Of a DNA stretch of 64,000 bases, positions 1 through 9,018 are shown one piece after another. The notes under the pieces were generated by a model. That model was not told the DNA's origin. It did not search any database and saw only the letters and a program-made list of their open reading frames with translations. This stretch comes from Corynebacterium auriscanis (GTDB lineage Bacteria; Actinomycetota; Actinomycetes; Mycobacteriales; Mycobacteriaceae), in assembly GCF_030408435.1 (NCBI RefSeq), contig NZ_CP047046.1, positions 1,780,572 to 1,844,571 on the forward strand. Reading direction: 5' to 3'. Each line of letters opens with the position of its first letter. Position 1 is the stretch's first letter. Both the position numbers and the translations under genes were made by a program.

Positions 1-317
1 AGCTCCACGTGCACGGTTCCACCTTCGTCATTCACTGTGGTCGGAACATCCAAGCGCCCGGTGGAGTGACGAAAGTCCTCCAACAACCCTAGGGATTGGC
101 GTGCAAACCATCCCAGCTCGGGGTGATGACGTTTTCCTTCCAATTCACTGATCACCACAACCGGCAGGATAATCCGGTGTTCTGCGAACTTCAGTAGCGC
201 CCATGGATCAGAAAGCAACACGGACGTATCCAGAACATAAGTCTTCACCCCCTGCTCTGCTGCTTGTGAAGCCGAAGCTACTGGTGTGTGGACGGTGGTG
301 TTGGCTGGCAGTGTCAT
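1..317 (-). CDS. PhoH-family PIN-domain ATPase, N-terminal part (truncated by window edge)
   Basis: The reading frame begins with ATG at 317 and runs off the left edge, giving about 105 residues. After a variable leader of about 25 residues comes a PIN nuclease-like segment with the motif [16 protein letters not shown], then [17 protein letters not shown]. This arrangement is typical of long PhoH2 proteins, which join an N-terminal PIN domain to a PhoH ATPase and act on RNA. The PhoH half with its Walker motifs would lie outside the window, so that part is inferred. A purine-rich GAGGAG lies about 10 bases upstream of the start. The family call is firm and the exact cellular role is not. Confidence 0.85.
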   Translation of the reverse strand, partial: MTLPANTTVHTPVASASQAAEQGVKTYVLDTSVLLSDPWALLKFAEHRIILPVVVISELEGKRHHPELGWFARQSLGLLEDFRHSTGRLDVPTTVNDEGGTVHVE

Positions 318-467
318 GGAGGCAAAACTCCTCTTAACGGGATCTAGTCGGGGTGTTGGTCGCGCTGTGGCGACCCAACCTGTCCACCACCCGAAGCTAG
401 AAGGCGCCAGTGGAAATTACATGTGTGAAAGATGAATAACTAGTTAACTCCCCTGAGACGCAGGAAA

Positions 468-535
468 CCCGACCATGAGGAGGGCTTTCCCTCCCCGCAG
501 TCGGGGGAATCAAGTCTCACTTAAAGGTGAGACTT
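468..535. terminator. Two adjacent hairpins between the PhoH and lipoprotein genes
   Basis: A nested hairpin at 468-505 has outer arms CCCGAC/GTCGGG and an inner GGAGGG/CCCTCC stem. A second, perfect 9-bp stem AAGTCTCAC/GTGAGACTT lies at 512-535 with a 6-base loop and TTTT on the plus side. They follow the stop of the lipoprotein gene by 23 bases on the minus strand, so they probably end that transcript. The U-run is poor on that strand, which lowers confidence. Confidence 0.45.
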
Positions 536-557
536 TTACATGCGACGGGGAATCGAC

Positions 558-1202
558 TTAGCGATTCATCGTCGTTGCAGTGAACGTACCAGAGGCATCC
601 TTAGCCCACTTCAGCACACCATTTTGGAAGGACTGGGTCCAGCCAGAACCAGCATCGCCCTTCTCAGGTGCGGTTGGCAGTCCCAGTTTGTTGTCCAAGC
701 CACCTTCCTTCGCCCAGGTCTCACCGATCTTGCCCTTCAATGGCACAGCACCAGTGTCCTTGGAGTAGGTCATCCAACCCTTTTCAAACGTAGCTAGGAC
801 GTTGTTATCGTCCTCGTCCACGTCCTTCAGCATTCCGAAGGCACCTGCCTTGCCACCTGCGTTATCCCAAGCGGTCTTGATTTCAGCGGGCAGATCCTTC
901 TCATCGTCGGACCCGCCCATGTCATCCGCGTCGCCATTCTTGTCATCGGCATCGTCGGCATCGGTCTTCTTTGCGCCAGTCATGGCGTCGTCGTCCTTGT
1001 CATCCTTATCGGACTCGGACGTAGCGGACTCCATTGCGGAACCAGCTGCGGACGTAGCAGAACCAGCAGCCTCACCAGCAGCGCTGGTGGCCTCATTGGC
1101 CTTGTTCTTCGCATCATTCTGCGCGTCATCGGAACACGCAGCTGCGCCCAGCAGCAGTGCAGATCCAGCAGCAATTGCGGCAAACTTACGACGTACGTTC
1201 AT
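558..1202 (-). CDS. Secreted lipoprotein with C-terminal LGFP repeat
   Basis: The 214-residue product starts with a basic tip (MNVRRK), a hydrophobic core and a lipobox-like end GAAACS, so Cys23 is the likely lipidated residue. Residues about 25-105 are a low-complexity Ala/Ser/Asp/Lys linker with runs of DDKDDD type. The C-terminal 100 residues contain the LGFP-type motif KLGLPTAPEKG followed by WTQSFQNGVLKW. LGFP repeats occur in mycolate-containing bacteria and are thought to bind the cell wall or arabinogalactan. The gene stands alone between divergent and convergent neighbours. A cell-envelope role is inferred; no enzymatic motif is visible. Confidence 0.8.
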   Translation of the reverse strand: MNVRRKFAAIAAGSALLLGAAACSDDAQNDAKNKANEATSAAGEAAGSATSAAGSAMESATSESDKDDKDDDAMTGAKKTDADDADDKNGDADDMGGSDDEKDLPAEIKTAWDNAGGKAGAFGMLKDVDEDDNNVLATFEKGWMTYSKDTGAVPLKGKIGETWAKEGGLDNKLGLPTAPEKGDAGSGWTQSFQNGVLKWAKDASGTFTATTMNR

Positions 1203-1343
1203 GGTTAATCCTCTTCTTTCGTCGTCTTTCGTTGAACCGTCACCATTCCTACCGAATTCTCAGGGCCCGGTGGGGTCTCAATCTATATTGTTATCAACTC
1301 TTAACCAACGTTCCCTGAGGTAGTAGCCACCCGTTTTCCGCTC

Positions 1344-1979
1344 TCAGCCTTTCCTTTTACGCTTTCCCTTCGCACCCACCTGGCGCGAACTACCCGCTTT
1401 TCTCCCCCGGCAAATCCCTACAAAATCCTGCACCTCATCGGCGTCCCTGTCTTTCCTCCACACCAACGCAACGCGTGTCCCGCCTACGCGAGGGGCGTCG
1501 AAAAGATCCCGATGCACAACCCCTGGCTGGTTAATCGCTCGCAGAAGGGGGCGCGGCGCAATGACCACCCCCACATTGGCCGCCACCACCTGCAATCCTT
1601 CGCGGACCTTCGCCAGATCGACCCGGCCCTGTGCGTCAGGTTCTGCATTAATTACCTCATCCTCGACATCCACCAACGTCGCACTCTCCACGACCTTCAA
1701 CGGGTGATCCTTTGGCGCAGCAACTCCTAGCTGTTCGTCGTACAATCGCACTTCGTGCAGGTCACTCTCTTTCCCGCCGACGCCCCCTTGTTCCGCACTC
1801 GGCAACCGCACAATGGCAACATCGGCTGCGCCCGCCTGGACGTATTTGAGTGGGTCATCCGCCTGCGCCGATGCGATCTTCCAGCTGGGAATGCGCTCGT
1901 CATACCGGTTGAACCACTTATCGGGCTGCACCCCGGGACTATAGACAACGCGCAAGAATTGTTGAGGCATGATCAACAT
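1344..1979 (-). CDS. LysR-type substrate-binding domain protein without a DNA-binding domain
   Basis: The 211 residues match the periplasmic-binding-like effector half of LysR regulators: LRVVYSPGVQPDKW at the start, a repeated AADVAIVRLP element, an EQLGVAAPKDHPL element and a closing basic tail KGKRKRKG. The N-terminal winged helix found in normal LysR proteins (about 60 residues) is absent, and only 14 bases separate this start from the divergent DUF5997 gene, so there is no room for it. Stand-alone domains of this sort recur beside DUF5997 genes in actinobacteria. The ligand is unknown. Met4 (1970) is an equally good start. Confidence 0.75.
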   Translation of the reverse strand: MLIMPQQFLRVVYSPGVQPDKWFNRYDERIPSWKIASAQADDPLKYVQAGAADVAIVRLPSAEQGGVGGKESDLHEVRLYDEQLGVAAPKDHPLKVVESATLVDVEDEVINAEPDAQGRVDLAKVREGLQVVAANVGVVIAPRPLLRAINQPGVVHRDLFDAPRVGGTRVALVWRKDRDADEVQDFVGICRGRKAGSSRQVGAKGKRKRKG

Positions 1980-1993
1980 CTTAAAGTGGGGGT

Positions 1994-2425
1994 GTGACTA
2001 ACGCAGAAAGCGGAAATTCCGCTACCCCACAGACCGAGGGCGCCTCAGCAGCATCGCGCTCAAAGAAGTCCGGACCACCCATGAAGCCCATGACCGCGGC
2101 TAAAAAACTGGGTATCTACCTGCCGGCAGCCCCGGCGGAATTCCAGAATTCTCCTCTTTCCCACGAGGATTTCGTCAGCTACCAAATTAAGCCGCCAGAA
2201 TGGTTGCAGGAACTGCGCCGAGAAGGGCCGCATCCTCGCCCGGAGGTTGCTCGCCGTTTGGGCATCACTATCACGGCCCTGAAGAACAATCAGATGGATA
2301 AGCCGCTCACCACGACGGAGATCAAGGCGTTGCTGGAGGACCAGCCCGACTGGTTGCGGCAAGCTCGGCTGAGCTTGGCCCAGCAGAGAGAAGAACGTGG
2401 CGAGAGCTCCAAGCAGGAGGGCTAA
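1994..2425 (+). CDS. DUF5997 family protein
   Basis: A 143-residue protein with GTG start. After a 30-residue Ser/Ala/Lys-rich leader comes the family signature MTAAKKLGIYLPAAPAEFQ (residues about 33-51), then PPEWLQELRREGPHPRPEVARRLGI and ITALKNNQMDKPLT, which reads like a helix-turn-helix. The divergent neighbour is a LysR effector domain lacking its own DNA-binding part, 14 bases away. A partnership in which this protein supplies DNA binding is an inference only. With such a short gap at least one of the two transcripts is probably leaderless. Confidence 0.75.
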   Translation: MTNAESGNSATPQTEGASAASRSKKSGPPMKPMTAAKKLGIYLPAAPAEFQNSPLSHEDFVSYQIKPPEWLQELRREGPHPRPEVARRLGITITALKNNQMDKPLTTTEIKALLEDQPDWLRQARLSLAQQREERGESSKQEG

Positions 2426-2457
2426 ACCCGACAGCACCGCGAGAGCTCCAAGCAGGA
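2400..2457 (+). repeat. 19-bp direct repeat at the end of the DUF5997 gene
   Basis: GCGAGAGCTCCAAGCAGGA occurs at 2400-2418, just before the stop codon, and again at 2439-2457 just after it. The second copy looks like a small local duplication of the gene's 3' end. Confidence 0.8.
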
Positions 2458-2479
2458 AAGCCAAACAGGACAACGAAAG

Positions 2480-2522
2480 AGGCGGGGTATCAGCAACGAT
2501 TGTTGCTGATACCCCGCCTTTG
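2480..2522 (+). terminator. Strong Rho-independent terminator
   Basis: A perfect 18-bp stem (2480-2497 and 2502-2519) with a 4-base loop is followed by TTT. It begins 55 bases after the DUF5997 stop and contains the palindromic core TATCAGCAAC/GTTGCTGATA. Confidence 0.85.
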
Positions 2523-3113
2523 GTCCTCAAGGTGACGAGCCTCAGAACCACCCGGTTACGCACTGACCTCCACCACCTTCGCATCGCGGTGCGATGACAT
2601 CGTGCTGGTTTGTCATGGTTCCCGACAGGTGACGAGTCTGCCGGCAACCCCGTGCGAACTGAGTTCTTTTTCGATCTATCCACGCTCCGCCAAGTTCCCT
2701 TGGCTCCGACTGCCGCGCATGAGGAGGTAATTCTAACGACAATCGGCACACGAGTGCGCTCTTCAACGAGGAGAAGAAGCCCGCTGGCAAGCTACTCGAA
2801 TGAATGGATAGGAATCCACAACTGCAGTGCGCCCCAGGTGACTAGCCTGTGACACAACGTCAGGTTAGCCAACCCTCAGTTCAGGTGTCAATATTTTCGC
2901 AACATTTTTGTTTTTTAATTGACACCCCACCCCCACTTACCCCCTAAATGATGCAACGCGTATCTGACATTGCTTTTTAAAGGCGTTACTATGTTTATAA
3001 ACAATCAGAGACGCACGTCACACTTTAAGTAACGTTCGTATCTGGCCCACACCGTTACCGTGTGCAAAATAAAACTCTTGCGCACGTTTGACTATCACCT
3101 CTCGGAGGAAGCA
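2523..3113. other. Long non-coding stretch upstream of the acyl-CoA dehydrogenase gene
   Basis: I see no convincing gene here on either strand. The right half becomes AT-rich (2885-3005) and holds TTGACA at 2919-2924 and TATGTT/TATAAA at 2990-3001, which may belong to the promoter of the downstream gene, but no pair has good spacing. The long 5' leader could hold regulation that I cannot identify. Confidence 0.5.
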
Positions 3114-4289
3114 ATGAAGAACTACCTGCCACGTACCATCTTCGAAGAAGAGCACAACATGTTCCGCGAGGCCTGCCGCGCATTCGTCGAGGCAGAGGTT
3201 CGCCCGAACGTTGAGCGTTGGCACGACCAAGGCTACTGCGACCGCGATCTCTACAAGAAGGCCGGCCAGCAGGGCCTCCTGGGCGTTATGGCCCCAGAAG
3301 AGTTCGGCGGCGGCGGAATGGGCGACGACTACCGGTTTAACGCGATCCTGTCTGAGGAGCTCGCAAATGCAGACTCCGGCTCCGTCATCGTGGGCATCCA
3401 GACCATCAACGACCTGGTAATCCCATACCTCACCCGGTTCGGCAACGATGACCAGAAGGAGCGCTTCCTCAAACCACTGTGCGCTGGCGACAAGATCGCC
3501 GCTCTGGCAATGACCGAGCCTGGCGCAGGCGCTGACCTCGCTGGCATCCGTTCTTTCGCACGCAAGGACGACAACGGCGACTACATCCTCAACGGCTCTA
3601 AGACCTTCATCTCCAATGGCGTTCAGGCTGACTTCACCCTCGTTGTCGCCGTCACCAACCCAGAAGCAGGTCGCGCTGGCGTTTCCATGCTGATCATCGA
3701 AGATGGCATGGAGGGTTACACCAAGACCGGCCCTCTGAAGAAGGTCGGCTTGAAGTCTCAGGACACCGCCGAGCTGTCCTTCGAGGACGTTCGCATTCCG
3801 AAGGAGAACCTGCTGGGCGAAGAGGGCGCTGCTTTCGGCTACCTGCGCACCAACCTGGCTCAGGAGCGCCTGTCCATCGCCGTCGGTTCCATCGCTACCT
3901 CCCGCCGTGCGTTCGACTTGGTTTACAAGCACTCCCAGGACCGCAAGACCTTCGGCAACCGTCTGGTTGACCACCAGGCATACCGATGGGAGCTGGCTAA
4001 GATGGCTACCGCTATCCAGGCCGCACAGTCCTTCGTGGATGCAGCCATCATGGAAAAGGTCGAGGGCAAGCTCGACGAGGTTACCGGTGCCATGGCTAAG
4101 TACCACACCACCGAGCTACAGATTGAGGTCGTTAATAAGGCTCTGCAGATGCATGGTGGTTACGGCTTCATGATGGAGTACCCAATCGCTACCCACTACC
4201 TGGACTCCCGCGTCCAGCCAATCTACGGTGGCCCGAACGAAATCATGATCGAGATCATCTCTCGCCGTCTAGCCAAGGGCGACCAGTAG
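3114..4289 (+). CDS. Acyl-CoA dehydrogenase, long-chain type
   Basis: FAD-dependent flavoenzyme that introduces the alpha-beta double bond into acyl-CoA in fatty-acid oxidation. The 391-residue frame shows the family order: N-terminal helices, the FAD-binding MTEPGAGADLAG (about 133-144), a central beta domain, and the C-terminal HGGYGFMMEYP and QPIYGGPNEIM. The position that is Glu in medium-chain enzymes (IYEGT) is Gly here, while NLAQERL carries Glu251 at the place of the catalytic base in long-chain and isovaleryl enzymes. Start chosen at 3114 because CGGAGGAAGCA precedes it; an upstream ATG at 3060 lacks such a site. Substrate chain length is inferred. Confidence 0.9.
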   Translation: MKNYLPRTIFEEEHNMFREACRAFVEAEVRPNVERWHDQGYCDRDLYKKAGQQGLLGVMAPEEFGGGGMGDDYRFNAILSEELANADSGSVIVGIQTINDLVIPYLTRFGNDDQKERFLKPLCAGDKIAALAMTEPGAGADLAGIRSFARKDDNGDYILNGSKTFISNGVQADFTLVVAVTNPEAGRAGVSMLIIEDGMEGYTKTGPLKKVGLKSQDTAELSFEDVRIPKENLLGEEGAAFGYLRTNLAQERLSIAVGSIATSRRAFDLVYKHSQDRKTFGNRLVDHQAYRWELAKMATAIQAAQSFVDAAIMEKVEGKLDEVTGAMAKYHTTELQIEVVNKALQMHGGYGFMMEYPIATHYLDSRVQPIYGGPNEIMIEIISRRLAKGDQ

Positions 4290-4302
4290 TCACCCTCCCC
4301 CA

Positions 4303-4346
4303 CGCCCCTCACCTGTTGATTCAGGTTGGGGGCGTTCTTCTTTTTC
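4303..4346 (+). terminator. Rho-independent terminator after acyl-CoA dehydrogenase
   Basis: An interrupted stem CGCCCC-CACCTG / CAGGT-GGGGGCG with a short loop is followed by a T-rich run (TTCTTCTTTTT), 13 bases after the stop codon. Confidence 0.8.
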
Positions 4347-4375
4347 TTCACTTATTTTACCCTGCAGGGTATATT
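4347..4375 (+). promoter_or_regulatory. Promoter with CsoR/CstR-type operator in the spacer
   Basis: A perfect 14-bp palindrome TACCCTGCAGGGTA lies at 4358-4371. CsoR-family repressors bind G/C tracts flanked by TA of just this kind. It sits inside a possible promoter: TTCACT (4347-4352), 17-base spacer, TATATT (4370-4375). Binding there would block transcription of the regulator gene that starts at 4470, so autoregulation is likely. The assignment is inferred from position and symmetry. Confidence 0.65.
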
Positions 4376-4415
4376 CGCTCGAGTACAAGCACGAAACGCT
4401 CAGCCTGCCGTTTGA

Positions 4416-4727
<312 letters not shown>

Positions 4728-4805
4728 AAAATCTCCAGTCCGCACAGCCCCCCCGACCGTCTTAAGTGGCGACAGTGACTGCAGGACCCTAACACCCCGG
4801 CCCCG

Positions 4806-5639
4806 CTATGCCTCCACCAGCGCCACGTACGCCGCAATGCTGATTAAGAACACCCCAAAGGCCGCCCGCAGCGCACGCGCGGGCACTTTCGAGGAGAACG
4901 CCGCACCGGACAAAACCCCCACGATCACCATCGCCATCACCGGGGCGACAGTCGGGATGTCCACAAGCAGAATCTGGTCGCCCCGAAGCACCAGGGCGAC
5001 CACCGTGTTAATGAAAATCACCAACAGGGATGTCCCCACCGCCTTTTGCATTGGCAGAGCCAAGGCCATCGTCAACGCGGGCACAATGAGGAAACCACCG
5101 CCCACACCAAAGAATCCCGTCAGAAATCCCACGGCGACGGCCGCGCTGGCAAACAACACCGGCCGGTCGGGTATCCACGTTGATCTGTAGGAATACGCCT
5201 GGCTACCCACTGCCGTGGCAACGGCGCCAGCCCCAGAGGTGGTTGTTGTAGTGCGTGGCGTGGCGTCGGTAAACCCTTGCCTAGAGCTCCAGACACCCCG
5301 CAACATCAGAACGGCGACAAGAACCAACAACGCCGCGAAATACAGCATAAAGTGGGCACCGGAAACGCGATGCGCCACGGAGGTTGCAGCCACCGAGCCG
5401 ACAATGCCCAGCACACCAAAGGCGACCCCGCGAGGGACCAGCACGTGCCCCTGCCGCAGGTGAGTCGCCCCACCGACAACGGCCCCCACCGCCACAACGG
5501 CGAGGGAGGCCACCACAGCCTGGGTGTGCTCCATGCGCAGGCCGTACACGAACAGTGGGATGGCCAAAATGGCCCCGCCACCGCCGAGTAGCCCCATGAG
5601 AAGCCCGATGGCCAAGCCACCAGCAATTCCCAGTAGCAC
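4806..5639 (-). CDS. TauE/SafE-family sulfur-anion transporter
   Basis: A 277-residue membrane protein with about eight hydrophobic segments in two homologous halves, each opening with a glycine-rich motif: GLLGGGGAILAIPLF and GFFGVGGGFLIVPAL. A hydrophilic Thr/Ser/Gly-rich loop of about 45 residues separates the halves. Family members export sulfite, sulfoacetate or related anions, or move thiosulfate. GTG start with AAGGGAGGG upstream. Only 12 bases separate it from the enoyl-CoA hydratase gene, so it may be cotranscribed with that gene. The convergent CstR-like gene suggests sulfide or sulfite detoxification. The substrate is inferred. Confidence 0.85.
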   Translation of the reverse strand: MLLGIAGGLAIGLLMGLLGGGGAILAIPLFVYGLRMEHTQAVVASLAVVAVGAVVGGATHLRQGHVLVPRGVAFGVLGIVGSVAATSVAHRVSGAHFMLYFAALLVLVAVLMLRGVWSSRQGFTDATPRTTTTTSGAGAVATAVGSQAYSYRSTWIPDRPVLFASAAVAVGFLTGFFGVGGGFLIVPALTMALALPMQKAVGTSLLVIFINTVVALVLRGDQILLVDIPTVAPVMAMVIVGVLSGAAFSSKVPARALRAAFGVFLISIAAYVALVEA

Positions 5640-5651
5640 CGCGCCCTCCCT

Positions 5652-6467
5652 TTAGATTCCGCGGTAGTCAGCAGGGCGCTTTTCGACGAACGCGGTGATG
5701 GCCTCTAGGTGGTCTGCGGTCTTGGCCAGTCGCGCCTGCGCGTCGGCTTCAGCCGCCGCGGCATTTTCAACTAGGTCGGCGCGGGTCACCAGCCCCTTCA
5801 TCTCCTTGTAGGCGGCGGTCGGGCCCTTTGCGAATTTCGACGCCACGCTGGCCACCGTCTCACGCAAATCTTGGGGCTCAACCACCCCGGTGACAAGGTC
5901 CAAGCTCTGTGCCCGCGGCGCGTCGATTTTTTCGTCAAGAAGTAGCACTTCGAGGGCCTTGGAGCGGCCCAAGCGTTGCACCAGGGATTCCGATAACCCC
6001 GAATCCGCAGCTAAGCCCACGCCAGTGAAAGCAGCTTTGAAGGAAGCCTGCGTGGACATGTAACGCAGATCGCAGGCCATGGCGATCGCCCAGCCAGCGC
6101 CAGCGGCTGGGCCTGCGATCTCAGCGATCACGGGTACCGGGATGGAGAGCAGTGCGGCCATCATCGGGTTGTATTCCTCAACCACTTTGCCCATGCCCGC
6201 ACCGGTCTTCATGTGTTCCAGTTGTTCCTTGAGATCCTGCCCAGTGCAGAAGGATTTCCCCTCGGCGCGCACCACAACGGCGCGCACAGCTGGCGACTCG
6301 GTATCTTCTCCTGCTCGGGGTGCGCCGGCATCGCGGGCGGCCTCAGCGAACGCGTCCTTGAGTGCAAGGCGTAGGTCCTTATTGAGACTGTTGTACGCTT
6401 CCGGACGATGAATGGTGATGGTGCGCACACCGTCTTCCGTGCGCACCTGGACGAGCGAGTTTGTCAT
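5652..6467 (-). CDS. Enoyl-CoA hydratase/isomerase family protein
   Basis: A crotonase-fold protein of 271 residues. It has the N-terminal ITIHRPEAYNSLN, the oxyanion-hole region GKSFCTGQDLKE, and AEIAGPAAGAGWAIAMACDL. At the position of the second catalytic acid of hydratases the sequence is GLAADSGLSESLVQRLG, closer to PaaG-type isomerases, which use an Asp in GLxxDSG. It could therefore act as a hydratase or as an isomerase in aromatic or unsaturated fatty-acid breakdown. A 15-residue insert (APRAGEDTESPAV) enlarges the early loop. The exact reaction is unknown. Confidence 0.8.
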   Translation of the reverse strand: MTNSLVQVRTEDGVRTITIHRPEAYNSLNKDLRLALKDAFAEAARDAGAPRAGEDTESPAVRAVVVRAEGKSFCTGQDLKEQLEHMKTGAGMGKVVEEYNPMMAALLSIPVPVIAEIAGPAAGAGWAIAMACDLRYMSTQASFKAAFTGVGLAADSGLSESLVQRLGRSKALEVLLLDEKIDAPRAQSLDLVTGVVEPQDLRETVASVASKFAKGPTAAYKEMKGLVTRADLVENAAAAEADAQARLAKTADHLEAITAFVEKRPADYRGI

Positions 6468-6526
6468 GTATCACACGCTACCAGCCCAACCAGACACGGC
6501 TGGGCGCTCACACCGGAACGCGGAAG

Positions 6527-7846
6527 CTAAACCAGCTTCCAGTCCTCGAGGCCTTCGTACAGTGGGAAGTCAGCTGCGACCTTCTCCACGCGCTGGCGCA
6601 GAGCCGCGGTATCGGCGCTTTTACCAGCGGAAAGAGCGGTACCGATGATGTCGGCTACCTCGGTAAACGCTGCGGCATCCAGACCGCGCGAAGCTAGCGC
6701 TGAAGAGCCGATTCGCAAACCGGAAGTGACCATCGGTGGGCGTGGGTCGAAAGGCACGGCGTTGCGGTTGACCGTGATGCCAACCTCGTGCAGCAGATCC
6801 TCCGCCTGCTGACCATCCAGTTCGGAATTGCGCAGATCAGCCAGAACCAAGTGCACATCCGTGCCACCGGTGAGAACCTGCACACCTGCATCCTTGGCAT
6901 CCTGGGCAGTCAACCGCTCGGCCAAGATCTTGGCGCCTTCCAGGGTGCGGGCCTGACGATCGCGGAACTCATCGGTCTGCGCCACCTTCATAGCCACTGC
7001 CTTCGCGGCCACAGCGTGCATGAGTGGACCGCCCTGCTGGCCAGGGAACACTGCGGAGTTGAGCTTCTTAGCCCACTCCTGCTTCGCCAAAATCATGCCC
7101 GAACGCGGTCCGCCCAGCGTCTTGTGCACGGTGGTGGAAACCACATCTGCGTGTGGAACCGGGGATGGGTGCAACTCAGCGGCAACCAAACCAGCGAAGT
7201 GGGCCATATCAACCCACAACTTCGCCCCAACTTCATCCGCGATGGACTTGAAGGCCGCGAAGTCCTGGTGGCGCGGGTAGGCGGACCAACCAGCGATCAG
7301 AACCTGTGGCTTCTCCGCCAAGGCCTGCTCGCGAATCTTGTCCATGTCCAAGCGCATGGTCTCTGGATCAACCTCGTATGCAGCAACCTCGTAGAGCTTG
7401 CCGGAAAAGTTCAAGTGCATACCGTGGGTCAGGTGCCCACCGTGAGCGAGGGACAGACCCATGATCTTGTCACCAGGGTTCGCCAGGGCCATAAGAACCG
7501 CAGCGTTGGCCTGCGCACCAGCGTGGGGCTGAACGTTGACGAACTCTGCACCAAAGACGGCCTTAGCACGGTCACGCGCTAGGTCCTCGACAACATCCAC
7601 GTGCTCACAGCCACCGTAGTAACGGCGGCCGGGGTAGCCTTCCGCGTACTTGTTCGTCAACACGGATCCTTGTGCCTGCAACACCGCACGTGGCACGAAG
7701 TTTTCGCTGGCAATCATCTCCAGGGTGCCACGCTGGCGCCCCAATTCACCAGCGAGCGCCTGTGCAACCTCGGGATCGAGCTCAGCCAGCGGAGTATTGT
7801 GCTGACGGGCGTTATTGCCCGCGGCGGAATTGGACGGAGAAGTCAT
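6527..7846 (-). CDS. glyA: Serine hydroxymethyltransferase
   Basis: PLP enzyme that converts serine plus tetrahydrofolate to glycine plus methylene-THF, the main one-carbon source. The 439 residues include [12 protein letters not shown], the folate/PLP region [11 protein letters not shown], the cofactor Asp in [10 protein letters not shown] and the PLP lysine at about Lys242 in [16 protein letters not shown]. The N-terminal 15 residues are a variable tail. The gene is divergent from coaA, an arrangement also known in mycobacteria and other corynebacteria. A weak inverted repeat (CCAGCC/GGCTGG, 6490-6515) after the stop might terminate it. Confidence 0.97.
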   Translation of the reverse strand: MTSPSNSAAGNNARQHNTPLAELDPEVAQALAGELGRQRGTLEMIASENFVPRAVLQAQGSVLTNKYAEGYPGRRYYGGCEHVDVVEDLARDRAKAVFGAEFVNVQPHAGAQANAAVLMALANPGDKIMGLSLAHGGHLTHGMHLNFSGKLYEVAAYEVDPETMRLDMDKIREQALAEKPQVLIAGWSAYPRHQDFAAFKSIADEVGAKLWVDMAHFAGLVAAELHPSPVPHADVVSTTVHKTLGGPRSGMILAKQEWAKKLNSAVFPGQQGGPLMHAVAAKAVAMKVAQTDEFRDRQARTLEGAKILAERLTAQDAKDAGVQVLTGGTDVHLVLADLRNSELDGQQAEDLLHEVGITVNRNAVPFDPRPPMVTSGLRIGSSALASRGLDAAAFTEVADIIGTALSAGKSADTAALRQRVEKVAADFPLYEGLEDWKLV

Positions 7847-8035
7847 GTGTCTGAAGAGCCTTTCAATTGATGCTTTTTGCGACTAGTTCAGTCTAGCTGG
7901 TCTGCTATAACACCGGCGTTTTGCACCCGCATCGCCCCCTCCCAATCACCCTTGCCTCCGCACATCATGCGCCACCACCCCACCAGGCTTAACAGTCATT
8001 TCAGAATTAGGACCCGACCGTGCACAATGTGTCCT

Positions 8036-8953
8036 ATGAGTTCCCCCAGCCCCTACATTGAGCTGGACCGCGAGCAGTGGCGAAAACTGCGCAAGTCCAT
8101 GCCCCAAGTCCTTACCGAGGATGAACTGGAGCAGCTTCGCGGCATCGGCGATGAGATCGACCTCGAAGAGGTCTCCGAGGTCTACCTGCCGTTGTCGCGT
8201 CTCATCAATCTGCGTGTACAGGCCCACCGCCGGCTCAACCAGGTCACGGAGACCTTCTTGGGGGAACCCGTTCCACCCATTCCGTACATCATCGGCGTCT
8301 CTGGCTCCGTGGCAGTCGGCAAATCAACTACTGCCCGTGTGCTTCAGGTTCTGTTGCAGCGTTGGGAATCTTCACCAAACGTGGATCTCGTCACCACCGA
8401 TGGTTTCCTCCTCCCCACTGCCGAGCTTGAAAGACGCCGGATTTTGCACCGCAAGGGTTTCCCAGAATCCTACGATCAGGCAGCTCTGTTGGATTTTGTC
8501 ACACGGGTGAAGTCCGGCACCCGTAATGTGAAGGCCCCCGTGTATTCGCACGAGGCTTACGACCGCATCCCGGGAGAATACATCACCGTAGATGCCCCTG
8601 ACATCCTCATTTTGGAAGGCCTTAACGTACTGCAGACAGGGCCTACCCTGATGGTTTCGGACCTCTTCGATTTTTCTGTCTACGTCGATGCCCGGCGCGA
8701 GGACGTCGAGGACTGGTACATCGATCGCTTCTTGCGACTGAAGAACACTGCGTTCAAGGACCCGCGCGCCCACTTCCACCACTTCGCGGAGCTCACGGAC
8801 GAGGAAGCCACCGTCATTGCTCGTGAGATCTGGCAGACTGTGAACCTTCCCAACCTCATGGAAAATGTACTGCCCACCCGCGTGCGCGCCTCTCTAGTGC
8901 TACGCAAGGGTGCCGATCACTCGGTGCAAAAGGTGCGCATGCGCAAGATTTAG
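8036..8953 (+). CDS. coaA: Pantothenate kinase, type I
   Basis: Catalyses ATP-dependent phosphorylation of pantothenate, the first step of coenzyme A synthesis. The 305-residue frame from [15 protein letters not shown] has the P-loop [13 protein letters not shown] (about 88-100), [19 protein letters not shown] and PNVFHxx-like C-terminal segments of the bacterial CoaA family. The open frame extends upstream to 7877, but the start at 8036 matches the family's usual N-terminus. No clear ribosome-binding site is seen before 8036, so a leaderless or weakly initiated transcript is possible; ATG 8027 is an alternative. Confidence 0.93.
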   Translation: MSSPSPYIELDREQWRKLRKSMPQVLTEDELEQLRGIGDEIDLEEVSEVYLPLSRLINLRVQAHRRLNQVTETFLGEPVPPIPYIIGVSGSVAVGKSTTARVLQVLLQRWESSPNVDLVTTDGFLLPTAELERRRILHRKGFPESYDQAALLDFVTRVKSGTRNVKAPVYSHEAYDRIPGEYITVDAPDILILEGLNVLQTGPTLMVSDLFDFSVYVDARREDVEDWYIDRFLRLKNTAFKDPRAHFHHFAELTDEEATVIAREIWQTVNLPNLMENVLPTRVRASLVLRKGADHSVQKVRMRKI

Positions 8954-9018
8954 TAGGGCTGTTCCGCATAGTGGGCCCACAGCGCCTTTTTATCCCGACG
9001 CCGCCCCGCGCCATGCCG

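Noticed and set aside
2060-2749. 229-codon minus-strand frame opposite the DUF5997 gene
   Set aside because: It runs antisense through a conserved gene and across a strong terminator; no recognisable domain.
2919-2950. sigma-A promoter TTGACA...TAAATG for the acyl-CoA dehydrogenase
   Set aside because: The spacer is 20 bases and the start codon is more than 160 bases downstream; not convincing enough to annotate.
3018-4106. 362-codon frame antisense to the acyl-CoA dehydrogenase
   Set aside because: A shadow of a strongly codon-biased gene; the sense strand carries all family motifs.
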